A DNA stretch of 64,000 bases from an uncultured Dysosmobacter sp. (GCA_934563745.1 CAKTHE010000003.1:62001-126000), one strand, 5' to 3'. Numbered from the stretch's first letter, positions 15,869 through 25,313 are shown. Made by a program: numbers and translations. The notes: generated by a model not told the origin, from the sequence alone.

Positions 15869-16420
15869 TCAAACGGCGGCCGGTCGGCAGCAGGCCATCA
15901 GCAGGACGGTGGCCCGGACGATGTACTGCACGTCCCGGTCCGGGGAGGCCGCTTCACCCAGATAGCGGCGGTGCAGCTCCGCCAAGGCGGAGGGAAGGTC
16001 CGGTACCGGCGCGCCGACCGCGGGCAGCGGCGTGGTGCGCAGATACTCCTGCAGGGTCAGACGCAGGACGGTTTCATAGCTGTGATGGTTCTTCAGCCCC
16101 GTGGGGTAGTGGGGATTGTGAGGGAAAGTGAACGTGTCGGCCAGATAGTGGGTCAGCTTTCCCAGCGTATAATACTGCCACAGGCGCCAGCGGCGGCGCT
16201 GCTGCAGCCTGGCAATGCGGGAGAGGATGTACGGCTGGGAGTTGGGAAAATTATGTCCCCGCAGCAGCGGGCCGCTGAGGGAGCCCTTGATATAGCTCAG
16301 CGGGTTGCAGTCCGGCTGGAAAGAGCCGAACAAAAAGGCAAGTTCATAACGCTTCAGGCCAAAGCCGGCGCCGCGCCGGAGCAGGCAGCTGGCCAGAAGC
16401 TGATGGCTTCTTTTCTGCAA
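15869..16420 (-). CDS. Zinc-dependent phospholipase C-like protein
   Basis: 183 aa, start codon TTG at 16420 with GGAGG seven bases upstream. The LGKLTHYLADTFTFPHN segment and the spaced His residues (GHNFPNS, NHHSYE) match the zinc-dependent phospholipase C / P1-nuclease-like family often found in Clostridia. No signal peptide is visible, so it may act inside the cell, unlike secreted toxins of the family. It stands alone, divergent from lrgAB. Function beyond the family is unknown. Confidence 0.7.
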   Translation of the reverse strand: MQKRSHQLLASCLLRRGAGFGLKRYELAFLFGSFQPDCNPLSYIKGSLSGPLLRGHNFPNSQPYILSRIARLQQRRRWRLWQYYTLGKLTHYLADTFTFPHNPHYPTGLKNHHSYETVLRLTLQEYLRTTPLPAVGAPVPDLPSALAELHRRYLGEAASPDRDVQYIVRATVLLMACCRPAAV

Positions 16421-16455
16421 GGAAACACCTCCGGGTTCGAAATCATAACACCGTC

Positions 16456-16485
16456 ACTATACCACGTTTTGCACGGCAGGAGCAA
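16456..16485 (-). promoter_or_regulatory. Promoter of the phospholipase C-like gene
   Basis: Minus strand TTGCTC, 18 bp, TATAGT, about 35 bp upstream of the TTG start. Confidence 0.5.
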
Positions 16486-16576
16486 GGGAAAGGGGTGACT
16501 TTTTCGTAAATAATCGGCAAAAAAATGTGAATTTTTCGTGAAAACGGAGAAATCCTCCCGAAAGGGCCCGACGGAT

Positions 16577-16606
16577 TTGACGAAGGATAAACGAGCGTTG
16601 TATAAT
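16577..16606 (+). promoter_or_regulatory. Promoter of lrgAB
   Basis: TTGACG, 18 bp, TATAAT, 60 bp before the lrgA start. Confidence 0.7.
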
Positions 16607-16666
16607 GTGCCGCGTATCTTGGAAGGACCCGCTGCGCCGCGGGCCCGGGAGAAAGGTGGAACTTTT

Positions 16667-17041
16667 GTGAAAACAATCAAACAAGCGGCGATTATTTTTG
16701 CTTTGTGCTTTGTCAGCCTCTGCATTGAAAAGGTGCTGCCCATTCCGTTTCCGGCCAGCGTCATCAGCATGGTCCTTTTGCTGATTCTGCTGTTTGCCAA
16801 GGTGATCCGCCCCGCGCAGATCCGGGACATTACCAAATTCCTGATGGAGATTCTGCCGATGCTGTTTGTGCCGGCAGCCGTGAGCATCATGAACTATTTT
16901 GACGTGATCCGGGAAAATTTCGTACCCCTGATGACGGTGTGCGTGGTGTCGCTGGTGGTGACCTTTGCGGCTACGGCCTATGCGGTGCAGCTGACCATGC
17001 ACCTGATGAAAAAGCTGAGAAAGAAGGAGAAGGACGCATGA
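16667..17041 (+). CDS. lrgA: CidA/LrgA family holin-like protein
   Basis: 124 aa with four hydrophobic segments. The PFPASVISMVLLLILL and FVPAAVSIMNYFDVI stretches are typical of the family. The GTG at 16667 is chosen because GAAAGGTGG precedes it and the family length fits; an ATG frame extends upstream without a ribosome site. It pairs with LrgB, whose start overlaps its end. LrgAB-type proteins have been linked to autolysis control and, in Bacillus, pyruvate transport; either is possible here. Confidence 0.85.
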   Translation: MKTIKQAAIIFALCFVSLCIEKVLPIPFPASVISMVLLLILLFAKVIRPAQIRDITKFLMEILPMLFVPAAVSIMNYFDVIRENFVPLMTVCVVSLVVTFAATAYAVQLTMHLMKKLRKKEKDA

Positions 17042-17715
17042 GAGAGGCTTTTACTTCGCCGATCTTCGGCATTGCCCTGACGCTGGCCGCCTCGCTTCTG
17101 GGGGCGTATGTCAACAAGAAAACCGGCCTTTCGGTTTTGAACATTGTGGTGGTGGGCGCCGTGACGGTGGGCGTGGTGCTGGTGGCCTTCCGCATTCCCT
17201 ATGAGGATTATAATGTGGGCGGAAGCCTGTTTACCATGCTGCTGACACCGGCCACTGCGGTGATGGCGGTGAATATCTATGACCGGCGGGAGCTTTTGAA
17301 AAAGGACTGGATCCCCATTTTGGTGGGCTGCGTGGTGGGCGTGCTGGCCTCGGTGGGCAGTGTGTGGCTGCTGTGCCATCTGTTCGGCCTGGACCAGATC
17401 CTGACCACGTCGCTGCTGCCCAAATCCGTGACCACGGCCATTGCCATGGCGCTGTCGGAGGCCAAGGGCGGGATCCCGTCCATCACCGTGGCCGCCGTGA
17501 CGCTGACCGGCCAGCTGGGCTTCATTGTCGCGCCGTTTTTGATCCGGCTGTTCCGGATCAAAAGCCCGGTGGCGGCCGGCCTGGGCATCGGCGCGTGCAG
17601 TCACGCGCTGGGTACATCCAAGGCGCTGGAACTGGGGGAGACGGAGGGCGCCATGAGCAGCCTGTCCATGGGAATGTGCGGACTGATCACCGCACTGCTG
17701 GTGCTGTTTTTGTAA
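17038..17715 (+). CDS. lrgB: LrgB family membrane protein
   Basis: 225 aa, about six to seven membrane segments. The family core LLPKSVTTAIAMALSEAKGGIPSIT and GIGACSHALGTSKALELGETEGAMSSLSM is well conserved. It overlaps lrgA by 4 bp (ATGA) and forms a two-gene operon with it, ending at a strong terminator. Confidence 0.93.
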   Translation: MREAFTSPIFGIALTLAASLLGAYVNKKTGLSVLNIVVVGAVTVGVVLVAFRIPYEDYNVGGSLFTMLLTPATAVMAVNIYDRRELLKKDWIPILVGCVVGVLASVGSVWLLCHLFGLDQILTTSLLPKSVTTAIAMALSEAKGGIPSITVAAVTLTGQLGFIVAPFLIRLFRIKSPVAAGLGIGACSHALGTSKALELGETEGAMSSLSMGMCGLITALLVLFL

Positions 17716-17733
17716 AAGAGACTGGACCTATGA

Positions 17734-17766
17734 AAAAGCGCCGCCGCTATGGCGGCGCTTTTTTTC
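17734..17766 (+). terminator. Terminator of lrgAB
   Basis: 12-bp stem (17734-17745 with 17751-17762) followed by a run of seven T or more. Confidence 0.9.
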
Positions 17767-17861
17767 GGACCTGCGCAGGGAGGAACGGCCCTCCGGCGGC
17801 GGGCAGCCACTTTCCCGGCGGACCGGACGGCGCGGACTGACCGGGGCTTCGTGGGTGAAAT

Positions 17862-17899
17862 AAGAGCAGGGCGGGCGCTTAGGCGCCTGCCCTGCTCTT
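17862..17899 (-). terminator. Terminator of glnN
   Basis: 17-bp stem with one G-U type mismatch (17862-17878 with 17883-17899), 4-nt loop, weak T-run on the minus strand. Confidence 0.65.
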
Positions 17900-17926
17900 T
17901 AGAGAGGAAATTCCTCGAAGGCTGAC

Positions 17927-20017
17927 TTATTCAGAGAACAGCAGATCGCTGTACACGGGGAACGGCCAATACTCGCTGGCGGTCAGAGCCTCCAGCTCAT
18001 CGGCGAGGGCCCGGGCCTTGTCCATATCCGCCACGATGGTCTTGTGGCTGAAGTCCATGGCCTTTTTGGCGTCTTCCGGCGTTTTGGCAACATCCTTTTC
18101 CAGCTTGTCGCAGGCGTCCAGCAGACTGTCGGTCAGCTTGGCGATCTTGGCGGCAGTGGTCGTTTCATACTTGCAGGAAACGCCGCAGGCGGTCTTGCTG
18201 TCGGCCCGCTCGCACAGGTCCGTGGCGTAGCCGGAGACGGCCGGAAGGATCTGGTGGCGGATCATGTCGATCATGGTGTTGGCCTCGATCTTGATGACGG
18301 TGGTGTAGTTTTCAATGTGGATCTCATACCGGGCCAGGATCTCTTCTTTGGTATAGATGCCGTGCTTGATGAAAAGATCCATGTTCTTCTTCACCACATA
18401 GGCGGGCAGGGCGTCGGCGGTGGACTTCAGGTTGGCGAGGCCGCGCTTCTCTGCCTCGGCGATCCAGGCGTCGTCATAACCGTTGCCGTTGAAGATGATG
18501 CGCTGATGCTCGGTGAAGACCCGCTTGATGAGCTTCTGCAGGTCGCTCTTGAAATCCGTGGAGCCCTCCAGCTCATCTGCAAACTGCTTGAGCTCTTCGG
18601 CCATGATGGTGTTCAGGGCGATGTTGGGGCCGGAGATGGACTGGGAGGAGCCCAGCATCCGGAACTCAAACTTGTTGCCGGTGAAGGCCATGGGGGAGGT
18701 ACGGTTCCGGTCGGTGTTGTCCTGGGGGATGGAGGGCAGGCTGTCGATGCCGATTTCCAGCGTGCGCTTGCCGGTATCCTGATAGGGCGTGCCGTTGATG
18801 ATGGATTCCACCACGGCGTTGAGCTCGTCGCCCAGGAAGATGGAGATCACAGCGGGAGGCGCCTCCTGCGCGCCCAGACGGTGATCGTTGCCCGCGAAGG
18901 CGACCGTGGCGCGGAGGAAGTCCTGATAGTCGTCCACGCCCTTGCAGAAGGCGGCCAGGAACAGCAGGAACTGGGCGTTCTGGCTGGGTGTCTGGCCGGG
19001 CTTGAAGAGGTTCTTGCCCGTATCGGTGCCCAGGGACCAGTTGTCATGCTTGCCGGAGCCGTTGACACCGGCGAAGGGCTTTTCATGCAGCAGGCAGACC
19101 AGGTTGTGCCGGTCGGCCACCTTTTTCATCAGCTCCATGGTCAGCTGGTTGTGATCGCAGGCGGTGTTGGCATCGGAGAAGACGGGGGCCATCTCATGCT
19201 GGGAGGGGGCCACCTCGTTGTGCTTGGTCTTGCTCAGAACGCCCAGCTTCCACAGCTCTTCGTCCAGATCCTTCATGTACGCGGCGACCCGGGGACGAAT
19301 GGCACCGAAATAATGATCTTCCAGCTCCTGGCCGCGGGGCGGCTTGGCACCGAAGAGGGTGCGGCCGGTCATGCGCAGGTCTTCCCGCTTGCTGTAAAGA
19401 TCCTTGTCGATGAGGAAATACTCCTGCTCGGGACCGACCGAAGCCGTGACGCGCTTGGTCTCCGTGTCGCCGAAGAGCCGCAGGATCCGGATCGCCTGGC
19501 GGGAGACCTCATCCATGGAGCGCAGCAGGGGTGTCTTCTTGTCCAGTGCTTCGCCGGAGTAGGAGCAGAACACCGTGGGGATGCACAGGGAGTCCTCTTT
19601 AATAAAGGCGAAGGAGGTGGGATCCCAGGCCGTGTAGCCGCGGGCCTCAAACGTGGCGCGCAGGCCGCCGGAGGGGAAGGAGGAGGCGTCGGGCTCGCCG
19701 CGGACCAGTTCCTTGCCGGAGAACTCCATAATCACCTTGCCGCCGCCGATGGGAGAAATGAAGCTGTCGTGCTTTTCGGCCGTGACGCCGGTCATGGGCT
19801 GGAACCAATGGGTGAAATGGGTGGCACCCTTCTCCACAGCCCACTGCTTCATGGCCTCGGCGATTTCGTTGGCGATAAACAGATCCAGCGGGCCGCCGTC
19901 CGTGACGCACTTTTTCCAGGCGGTATAGGAAGCGTTGGACAGGCGCTCTTTCATGGTCTCTTCGTTGAAAACCATGCTGCCGAACAGTTCGGGGAGCTTT
20001 GCAGACGTACTCATCAT
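17927..20017 (-). CDS. glnN: Glutamine synthetase type III
   Basis: 696 aa, the size of GSIII rather than GSI (about 450). It makes glutamine from glutamate, ammonia and ATP. Landmarks: PELFGSMVFNEETMKERL, HWFQPMTG, the PSGGLRATFEARGYTAWD block, GPEQEYFLID, KHNEVAPSQHEMAPVF, VNGSGKHDNWSLGT and RNRTSPMAFTGNKFEFR. Two adjacent ATG codons follow GGAGG (5 and 8 bases); the first is given, but 20014 is equally likely. It lies 81 bp after asnB with its own promoter. The asparagine synthetase next to it uses its product. Confidence 0.96.
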   Translation of the reverse strand: MMSTSAKLPELFGSMVFNEETMKERLSNASYTAWKKCVTDGGPLDLFIANEIAEAMKQWAVEKGATHFTHWFQPMTGVTAEKHDSFISPIGGGKVIMEFSGKELVRGEPDASSFPSGGLRATFEARGYTAWDPTSFAFIKEDSLCIPTVFCSYSGEALDKKTPLLRSMDEVSRQAIRILRLFGDTETKRVTASVGPEQEYFLIDKDLYSKREDLRMTGRTLFGAKPPRGQELEDHYFGAIRPRVAAYMKDLDEELWKLGVLSKTKHNEVAPSQHEMAPVFSDANTACDHNQLTMELMKKVADRHNLVCLLHEKPFAGVNGSGKHDNWSLGTDTGKNLFKPGQTPSQNAQFLLFLAAFCKGVDDYQDFLRATVAFAGNDHRLGAQEAPPAVISIFLGDELNAVVESIINGTPYQDTGKRTLEIGIDSLPSIPQDNTDRNRTSPMAFTGNKFEFRMLGSSQSISGPNIALNTIMAEELKQFADELEGSTDFKSDLQKLIKRVFTEHQRIIFNGNGYDDAWIAEAEKRGLANLKSTADALPAYVVKKNMDLFIKHGIYTKEEILARYEIHIENYTTVIKIEANTMIDMIRHQILPAVSGYATDLCERADSKTACGVSCKYETTTAAKIAKLTDSLLDACDKLEKDVAKTPEDAKKAMDFSHKTIVADMDKARALADELEALTASEYWPFPVYSDLLFSE

Positions 20018-20054
20018 TCATTCCTCCAATATTTGATCATATGGTTGATTCTGT

Positions 20055-20082
20055 TATATACGAATTACAGGGATGCTGTAAA
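20055..20082 (-). promoter_or_regulatory. Promoter of glnN
   Basis: Minus strand TTTACA, 16 bp, TATATA, about 40 bp before the glnN start. Confidence 0.55.
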
Positions 20083-20098
20083 GAGAGAACGGAAAAAA

Positions 20099-21682
20099 TC
20101 ACACGCCGCTTTCGCCGTAGTTGCTCAACACCCGGGCGGAGGGATCGCTGACGTTGCAGCCCTCCCAGTCCTTGTTGGGCATCCAGAAGTCCTTGATCAT
20201 AGGGGCCTGGCCGGGATAGAACTGCTCAAAAATCTCCCGGTAAAGCAGGCTTTCCTTGGTGAAGGGGGCGCAGTATTCGTATTTGCGGCGCTTTTCCTCA
20301 AACTCCGCGTCGGTGTAAACCGTTTCGGCATAGGCCTTCAGGTCATCCACCATAGAGTGCCCCACCGCGTCGGAGAAGGCGGCCTTCTGACGCCAGAGAA
20401 TGTCGTCCGGCAGCAGATGATCGTTTTCAAAGGCGTGGCGCAGCAGGTATTTGCCCATGTGATAGGTGTTCAGCTTTTTCTCCGGGTCAATGGACATGAC
20501 GTATTTTACGAAATCCAGGTCTCCGAAGGGGACCCGGCCCTCCAGAGAGTTGACGGAAATGCAGCGGTCCGCCCGCAGCACATCGTACATATAAAGCTCA
20601 TCCACCCGCTTTTTGGACTCAGCCTGGAAGGCTGCGGCAGAGGGGGCGAAATCCGTGTATTTATAGCCGAACAGCTCATCGGAGATCTCGCCGGTCATCA
20701 GGACGCGGATGTCCGTCTGCTCGTGAATGGCCTTGCAGCACAGGTACATGCCGATGCTGGCCCGCACGGTGGTGATATCCCAGGTGCCCAGGGCGGCGAT
20801 GACCTCCGGCAGGGCCCGGATCACATCGTCCCGGGTCATGTAAACCTCGGTATGCTCGGCGCCGATGAAATCGGCGACCTCCCGGGCGTACTTCAGGTCG
20901 ATGGCGTCGGTATCCATTCCGATGGCGAAGGTGCGGATCTTTTTGCCCAGCACAATGGAGGAAATGGCGCAGACCAGAGAGGAATCCAGCCCGCCGGAAA
21001 GCAGGAAGCCCAGCGGAGCGTCTGCATCCAGCCGCTTATCCACGCCGGCGATCAGCTTGTTGCGGATCTGACGGCACACTGTGTCCAGATCATCCCGGCA
21101 GTAATCCGACACGGCTGTCAGATCGGCGTAGCGGACGAACTGCCCATGGGCGTAGTAATGGCCCGGGGGGAAGGGACAGACCTCCGCGCACAGCCCCACC
21201 AGGTTTTTGGCCTCACTGGCGAAGACGATGTGTCCGCCGGCGTCATAGCCGTAAAACAGGGGACGAATGCCGATGGGATCACGGGCGGCAATCAGGGAAT
21301 CGCTGGCGGAATCGTACAGCACCATGGCGAACTCGGCATCCAGCTTCTCAAACATGGAGAGGCCGTATTCCCGATACATGGGCAGGATAATCTCGCAGTC
21401 GCTGCCGCTTCGGAACGTGTAGCCCTGCTCGCTGAGCTGCCGCTTGATGGGGCGGAAGCCGTAAATTTCGCCGTTGCACACCACATAGTCGCCATCCAGC
21501 TCAAAGGGCTGCATGCCGGCCTCAGTCAGGCCCATGATGGCCAGGCGGTGGAAGCACAGCCAGCCGGATTTGGTCTCGATGATCCGGCTCATATCCGGGC
21601 CCCGGCTGACGGTGCGGTCAAAAAACGCCCGCACCTGCTCCCGGCTCAGATCCTTGCTGGAAAATCCCATAATTGCGCACAT
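20099..21682 (-). CDS. asnB: Asparagine synthase, glutamine-hydrolysing
   Basis: 527 aa. The start at 21682 exposes Cys2 (MCAIMGFSS), the glutaminase nucleophile, and is preceded by GGAGG. The N-terminal class II glutaminase domain has NGEIYGFRPIK and SDCEIILPMY; the C-terminal synthetase domain has the ATP motif LLSGGLDSSLVCAI and LMTGEISDELFGYKYT. It converts Asp plus Gln and ATP to Asn. Transcription is controlled by an Asn T-box just upstream. Confidence 0.96.
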   Translation of the reverse strand: MCAIMGFSSKDLSREQVRAFFDRTVSRGPDMSRIIETKSGWLCFHRLAIMGLTEAGMQPFELDGDYVVCNGEIYGFRPIKRQLSEQGYTFRSGSDCEIILPMYREYGLSMFEKLDAEFAMVLYDSASDSLIAARDPIGIRPLFYGYDAGGHIVFASEAKNLVGLCAEVCPFPPGHYYAHGQFVRYADLTAVSDYCRDDLDTVCRQIRNKLIAGVDKRLDADAPLGFLLSGGLDSSLVCAISSIVLGKKIRTFAIGMDTDAIDLKYAREVADFIGAEHTEVYMTRDDVIRALPEVIAALGTWDITTVRASIGMYLCCKAIHEQTDIRVLMTGEISDELFGYKYTDFAPSAAAFQAESKKRVDELYMYDVLRADRCISVNSLEGRVPFGDLDFVKYVMSIDPEKKLNTYHMGKYLLRHAFENDHLLPDDILWRQKAAFSDAVGHSMVDDLKAYAETVYTDAEFEEKRRKYEYCAPFTKESLLYREIFEQFYPGQAPMIKDFWMPNKDWEGCNVSDPSARVLSNYGESGV

Positions 21683-21740
21683 GATAAAAGCACCTCCGGA
21701 TAAATTTTTTCGCCGGCCCGGACTTCCGGGCGAAGGCAAT

Positions 21741-22044
21741 AAAAAATGCAGCTGATTCTTCCTATGATCTTAGGACGAATAGCTGCGATCCGCGGTGCCA
21801 CCTAACTTACTGCCTCTTGGGACAGTCACCTTTCAAGGTTCTAACAAACCCGTGCGATGTAACGATCGCAACTCGTCTTTCCTACTAGCGACAGCCTCGC
21901 GTTCAGATTGCAGCTTCGGAGTGTTCTTCGCGCAGATTCTTTGTTACGGGGTTCTCACTGTCCCCCGCTCACTGAAACGGAACGTCTGCGGTACTTTTCT
22001 CCATCAACGCCATTGTCGATGATTCATTGTTTTTTGCTTGGAAT
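21741..22044 (-). ncRNA. T-box leader (Asn) upstream of asnB
   Basis: The T-box core is at 21787-21805 on the minus strand (AGGTGGCACCGCGG). Its TGGC pairs with a GCCA end, matching G73 of tRNA-Asn. AAC at 21943-21945, followed by A, sits in the specifier loop closed by GCAGA/TCTGC, giving an asparagine specifier. The terminator at 21741-21786 is a long hairpin (GCAGCT...AGCTGC ends) with six T. Discriminator match, codon and regulated gene agree. Confidence 0.95.
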
Positions 22045-22050
22045 GTTTGA

Positions 22051-22079
22051 AGTCTACCATGGACGCAATCGGTTGTCAA
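22051..22079 (-). promoter_or_regulatory. Promoter of the asnB T-box transcript
   Basis: Minus strand TTGACA, 17 bp, TAGACT, giving a leader of about 360 nt. Confidence 0.8.
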
Positions 22080-22194
22080 TGTCAAAATAGACAAAACAAA
22101 GACGGAAATTCATGCAGATTTTCCGGAATTTCCGTCAGAGATACGGAAAGCCTGCCCCGGCCGGAGGTGCCAGCGGATTCCGCCGGGAAGCAGA

Positions 22195-22221
22195 CGGGAC
22201 CGCGCTTGCCGCGCGGTCCCG
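22195..22221 (-). terminator. Hairpin after purB
   Basis: Perfect 11-bp GC-rich stem (22195-22205 with 22211-22221), 5-nt loop, no clear T-run. Possible weak terminator or 3'-end stabiliser. Confidence 0.45.
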
Positions 22222-22227
22222 TTCCGG

Positions 22228-23649
22228 TCACAGATTGATCTCCGGCTTCTCGGCGGCCGGGGCGTCCTTCAGAAGCGGGCGGATGCGCGCCAGAAACGCG
22301 TCCACCTGCGCCGGGCAGCGGCCGATGTACAGCGACGGCTCCAGCACGGCCTCCATCTCGGCCTCGGTCATGCCGAAGGCGCTTTGAGCGGCCAGGCGGC
22401 GGAGCAGGTCGCAGGGCTCGCCCTCCTTCATGCGGGCGGTCGCCTCCATGGAGCAGGTGCGGATGATCTCGTGCAGCTCCTGCCGGTCGCCGCCGCGCTT
22501 GACCCCCTCCATCATCAGGTTCTCCGTGGCAATGAAGGGCAGATATTCCCGCACGGTCCGGTCCACGATCTTTTCGTTGACATGCAGCCCGTCGGTGACG
22601 TTCTGGACCAGACGCAAAATGGCGTCCGCGCAGAGGAAGCCCTCCGGCAGGGAAATGCGGCGGTTGGCGGAGTCGTCCAGCGTCCGCTCCATCCACTGGA
22701 CCGAGGCGGTCATGGGGGCGTTCATGGCATCGGCCATCAGATAGCGGGCCAGAGAGCAGATCCGCTCCGAGCGCATGGGATTGCGCTTGTAGGCCATGGC
22801 GGACGAACCGATCTGATGCTTTTCAAAGGGCTCTTCCAGCTGCCGGTCGTGCTGCAGAAGGCGCAGGTCGTTGGCGAAGCGATAGCAGCTTTGGGCAATG
22901 GAGCTGAGAACGTTGAGAATGCGGCTGTCCAGCTTGCGGGGATAGGTCTGGCCGCACACGGAGAAGCAGTGGGTGAAGCCAAACTCCGCGGCGATCCGGC
23001 GATTCATCTCGTCGATCTTTTCCCCGTCGCCGTCAAAAAGATCCAGGAAGCTTGCTTCCGTGCCGGTGGTGCCGCGGCAGCCCAGGAAGGGCAGATGCTC
23101 CAGAACAAAGTCCAGCTCCTCCAGGTCGGAGAGCAGGTCCTGCAGCCATAGGCAGGCCCGTTTGCCCACGGTGACCAGCTGCGCGGGCTGATAGTGCGTA
23201 TAGCCCAGGGTGGGCAGAGCCTTATAGGTATCGGCGAAGCGCGCCAGATTGTCCATGGCGGAAAGCAGCTCGCCCCGCAGATAGCGCAGCGCCTCCCGGT
23301 ACAGGATCAGGTCGGCGTTGTCCGTGACGTAGCAGCTGGTGGCGCCCAGATGAATGATGCCCGCGGCGGAAGGAGCGGCCTTCCCGTAGGTGTAGACATG
23401 GGCCATCACGTCGTGGCGCACTTCTTTTTCCCGCTGGGCGGCCAGGTCAAAGTCAATGTCATCCAGGTGCGCGGCCAGCTCGTCGACCTGGGATTGTGTG
23501 ATGGGCAGACCCAGGTCGTGCTCGGCCCGGGCCAAGGCGACCCACAGCCGACGCCAGGTGCGGACCCGGGTCTGCTGGGAGAAGAGTTCCAGCATGAAAG
23601 AGGAGGCGTAACGGGACGCCAGGGGGGATTCGTAACGGTCTCTGGACAT
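22228..23649 (-). CDS. purB: Adenylosuccinate lyase
   Basis: 473 aa, fumarase/aspartase superfamily. It acts twice in purine synthesis (SAICAR to AICAR, adenylosuccinate to AMP). Landmarks: HLGATSCYVTDNADLI, GYTHYQPAQLVTVGKR, GCRGTTGTEASFLDLF and the signature loop GSSAMAYKRNPMRSERI. The start at 23649 follows AAAGGTGG. It sits downstream of purA on the same strand with a 157-bp gap containing a terminator-like hairpin. Confidence 0.96.
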   Translation of the reverse strand: MSRDRYESPLASRYASSFMLELFSQQTRVRTWRRLWVALARAEHDLGLPITQSQVDELAAHLDDIDFDLAAQREKEVRHDVMAHVYTYGKAAPSAAGIIHLGATSCYVTDNADLILYREALRYLRGELLSAMDNLARFADTYKALPTLGYTHYQPAQLVTVGKRACLWLQDLLSDLEELDFVLEHLPFLGCRGTTGTEASFLDLFDGDGEKIDEMNRRIAAEFGFTHCFSVCGQTYPRKLDSRILNVLSSIAQSCYRFANDLRLLQHDRQLEEPFEKHQIGSSAMAYKRNPMRSERICSLARYLMADAMNAPMTASVQWMERTLDDSANRRISLPEGFLCADAILRLVQNVTDGLHVNEKIVDRTVREYLPFIATENLMMEGVKRGGDRQELHEIIRTCSMEATARMKEGEPCDLLRRLAAQSAFGMTEAEMEAVLEPSLYIGRCPAQVDAFLARIRPLLKDAPAAEKPEINL

Positions 23650-23674
23650 ATAAAAGGTCCACCTTTCTCGTCAT

Positions 23675-23709
23675 AAAAAGTAAGGAGGCGCCGGAAAGGC
23701 GCCTCCTTT
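23675..23709 (-). terminator. Terminator between purA and purB
   Basis: 11-bp stem (23682-23692 with 23698-23708), loop GGAAA-type, followed by T-rich sequence on the minus strand. A second small perfect hairpin is at 23721-23739. Confidence 0.7.
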
Positions 23710-23806
23710 GGGTTCACGGGTTTTCGCCGGAGGCGAAAAGGGATCGCGGCCCCGGATCCGGCAGCGTGTGCGCCGGGGGCTGCCTTGTGCGGGACTGCGC
23801 CGGGCT

Positions 23807-25081
23807 TCAGCGCAGAATGATGCTGTCCCGCTCTGCGCCCACGGAGACGTAGCCGATGTGGCAGCCGATCCGTTCTTCCACGTATTCCACGTATCTGCGC
23901 GCCGCCTCGGGCAGCTCGTCCCAGCTGCGGGCGCCGGAAATGTCGCACTTCCAGCCGGGTAGATACTCCGTCACCGGCTCCGCCTCGGCCAGCAGGACAG
24001 GGAAGGGAAATTCATCGGTCTGCTCCCCATGGATCCGATAGTGGGCGCACACGGGGATCTGATCGAGATAGCTGAGCACATCCAGCTTGGTCAGGGCGAT
24101 GGTGGTCGCACCCTGGACCTGCACGCCGTAACGGGTGGCCACCAGGTCGATGGGACCCACACGGCGGGGACGGCCGGTTTTGGCCCCGTACTCGTTGCCG
24201 GCCTTGCGCAGGGCTTCGCCCTCGTCACCCAGCCACTCGCAGGTGAAGGGGCCTTCGCCCACGCAGGAGGAGTAGGCCTTTACCACGCCGACCACCTCGT
24301 CGATCCGGGCGGTGGGCAGACCGGAGCCGACCGGCGCATACGCGGCGATGGAGTTGGACGAAGTGGTGTAGGGATAGATACCGTAATCCAGATCCCGCAG
24401 GGCGCCCAGCTGCGCCTCAAAGAGGATGCTCTTTCCCTCGCTCTGCGCCTTGCGCAGCACGGCGCCGGTGTTGCAGATAAAGGGCTTGATCTTCTCGGCA
24501 TATTCCTTGAGCCAGCCCAGAAGCTGCTTCATGGTATAGCCGTCGGCACCGTAGACCTTCTGCAGCGTCAGGTTTTTCCACTCCCGCAGGCCGCTGAGCC
24601 GATCCAGCAGCTGCTCGGGATAAAGCAGCTCGCCGGCCATGATCGTCTTTTTCTGGAACTTGTCACTGTAGAACGGGGCGATGCCCTGCTTGGTGGAACC
24701 GTACTTCTTGTCGGCCAGCCGGGCTTCCTCCAGACTGTCCAGATCCCGGTGCCAGGGCAGCAGCAGCGACGCCCGGTCGCTGATCTTCAGATTTTCCGGC
24801 GTGATGGAGACACCCTGGGAACGGACCTGCTCCAGCTCGGTCCAAAGGCTTTCGCAGTCCAGTGCCACGCCGTTGCCCAGAATGTTGATAACGCCGGGGC
24901 GGAAAATGCCGGAGGGAAGCAGATGCAGCGCGAAGGTACCGTATTCGTTCACCACGGTGTGGCCGGCGTTTCCGCCGCCCTGATAGCGAACGACCACATC
25001 ATAGTCCTGGGAGATCAGGTCCACCATACGGCCCTTTCCCTCGTCCCCCCAGTTGATGCCCACGATAGCGCAGTTCGACAT
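23807..25081 (-). CDS. purA: Adenylosuccinate synthetase
   Basis: 424 aa. It converts IMP and Asp with GTP to adenylosuccinate, the first committed step to AMP. Landmarks: VGINWGDEGKGRMVD (the usual GxQWGDEGKGK with Gln to Asn), RYQGGGNAGHTVV, GNGVALDC, KQGIAPFYSDK, EAQLGALRDLDYGIYPYTTSSNS and TKLDVL. The start at 25081 follows GGGAGG; a longer frame upstream overlaps the promoter and is rejected. Confidence 0.96.
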   Translation of the reverse strand: MSNCAIVGINWGDEGKGRMVDLISQDYDVVVRYQGGGNAGHTVVNEYGTFALHLLPSGIFRPGVINILGNGVALDCESLWTELEQVRSQGVSITPENLKISDRASLLLPWHRDLDSLEEARLADKKYGSTKQGIAPFYSDKFQKKTIMAGELLYPEQLLDRLSGLREWKNLTLQKVYGADGYTMKQLLGWLKEYAEKIKPFICNTGAVLRKAQSEGKSILFEAQLGALRDLDYGIYPYTTSSNSIAAYAPVGSGLPTARIDEVVGVVKAYSSCVGEGPFTCEWLGDEGEALRKAGNEYGAKTGRPRRVGPIDLVATRYGVQVQGATTIALTKLDVLSYLDQIPVCAHYRIHGEQTDEFPFPVLLAEAEPVTEYLPGWKCDISGARSWDELPEAARRYVEYVEERIGCHIGYVSVGAERDSIILR

Positions 25082-25151
25082 AAAGAAAACCTCCCGGTTT
25101 TTATAAAAATACATTTTATATTTTAGGTCGACCTTTAGGCCGCTAGTTCTT

Positions 25152-25180
25152 AGTATACCGGAGGAAGCGGTATTAGTAAA
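25152..25180 (-). promoter_or_regulatory. Promoter of purA
   Basis: Minus strand TTTACT, 17 bp, TATACT, in the AT-rich gap about 70 bp upstream of purA. Confidence 0.7.
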
Positions 25181-25313
25181 GAGCAAAGTATTAATATTTA
25201 TTATTAAATTTCCTTATAAAAGGCCGCCGCCCGGACCGGGCGCGGGGAAGGGCGGCCTGCCGGGACGGAGGAATCCTTCGGAAAATTCAGAGGCAAAAGG
25301 CGGCGGAGCCCCT

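Noticed and set aside
18044-21703. Very long plus-strand open frame (over 1200 codons) opposite glnN and asnB
   Set aside because: It is the antisense of two certain genes in a GC-rich genome; composition is Gly/Ala/Val/His-rich with no domain or ribosome site.
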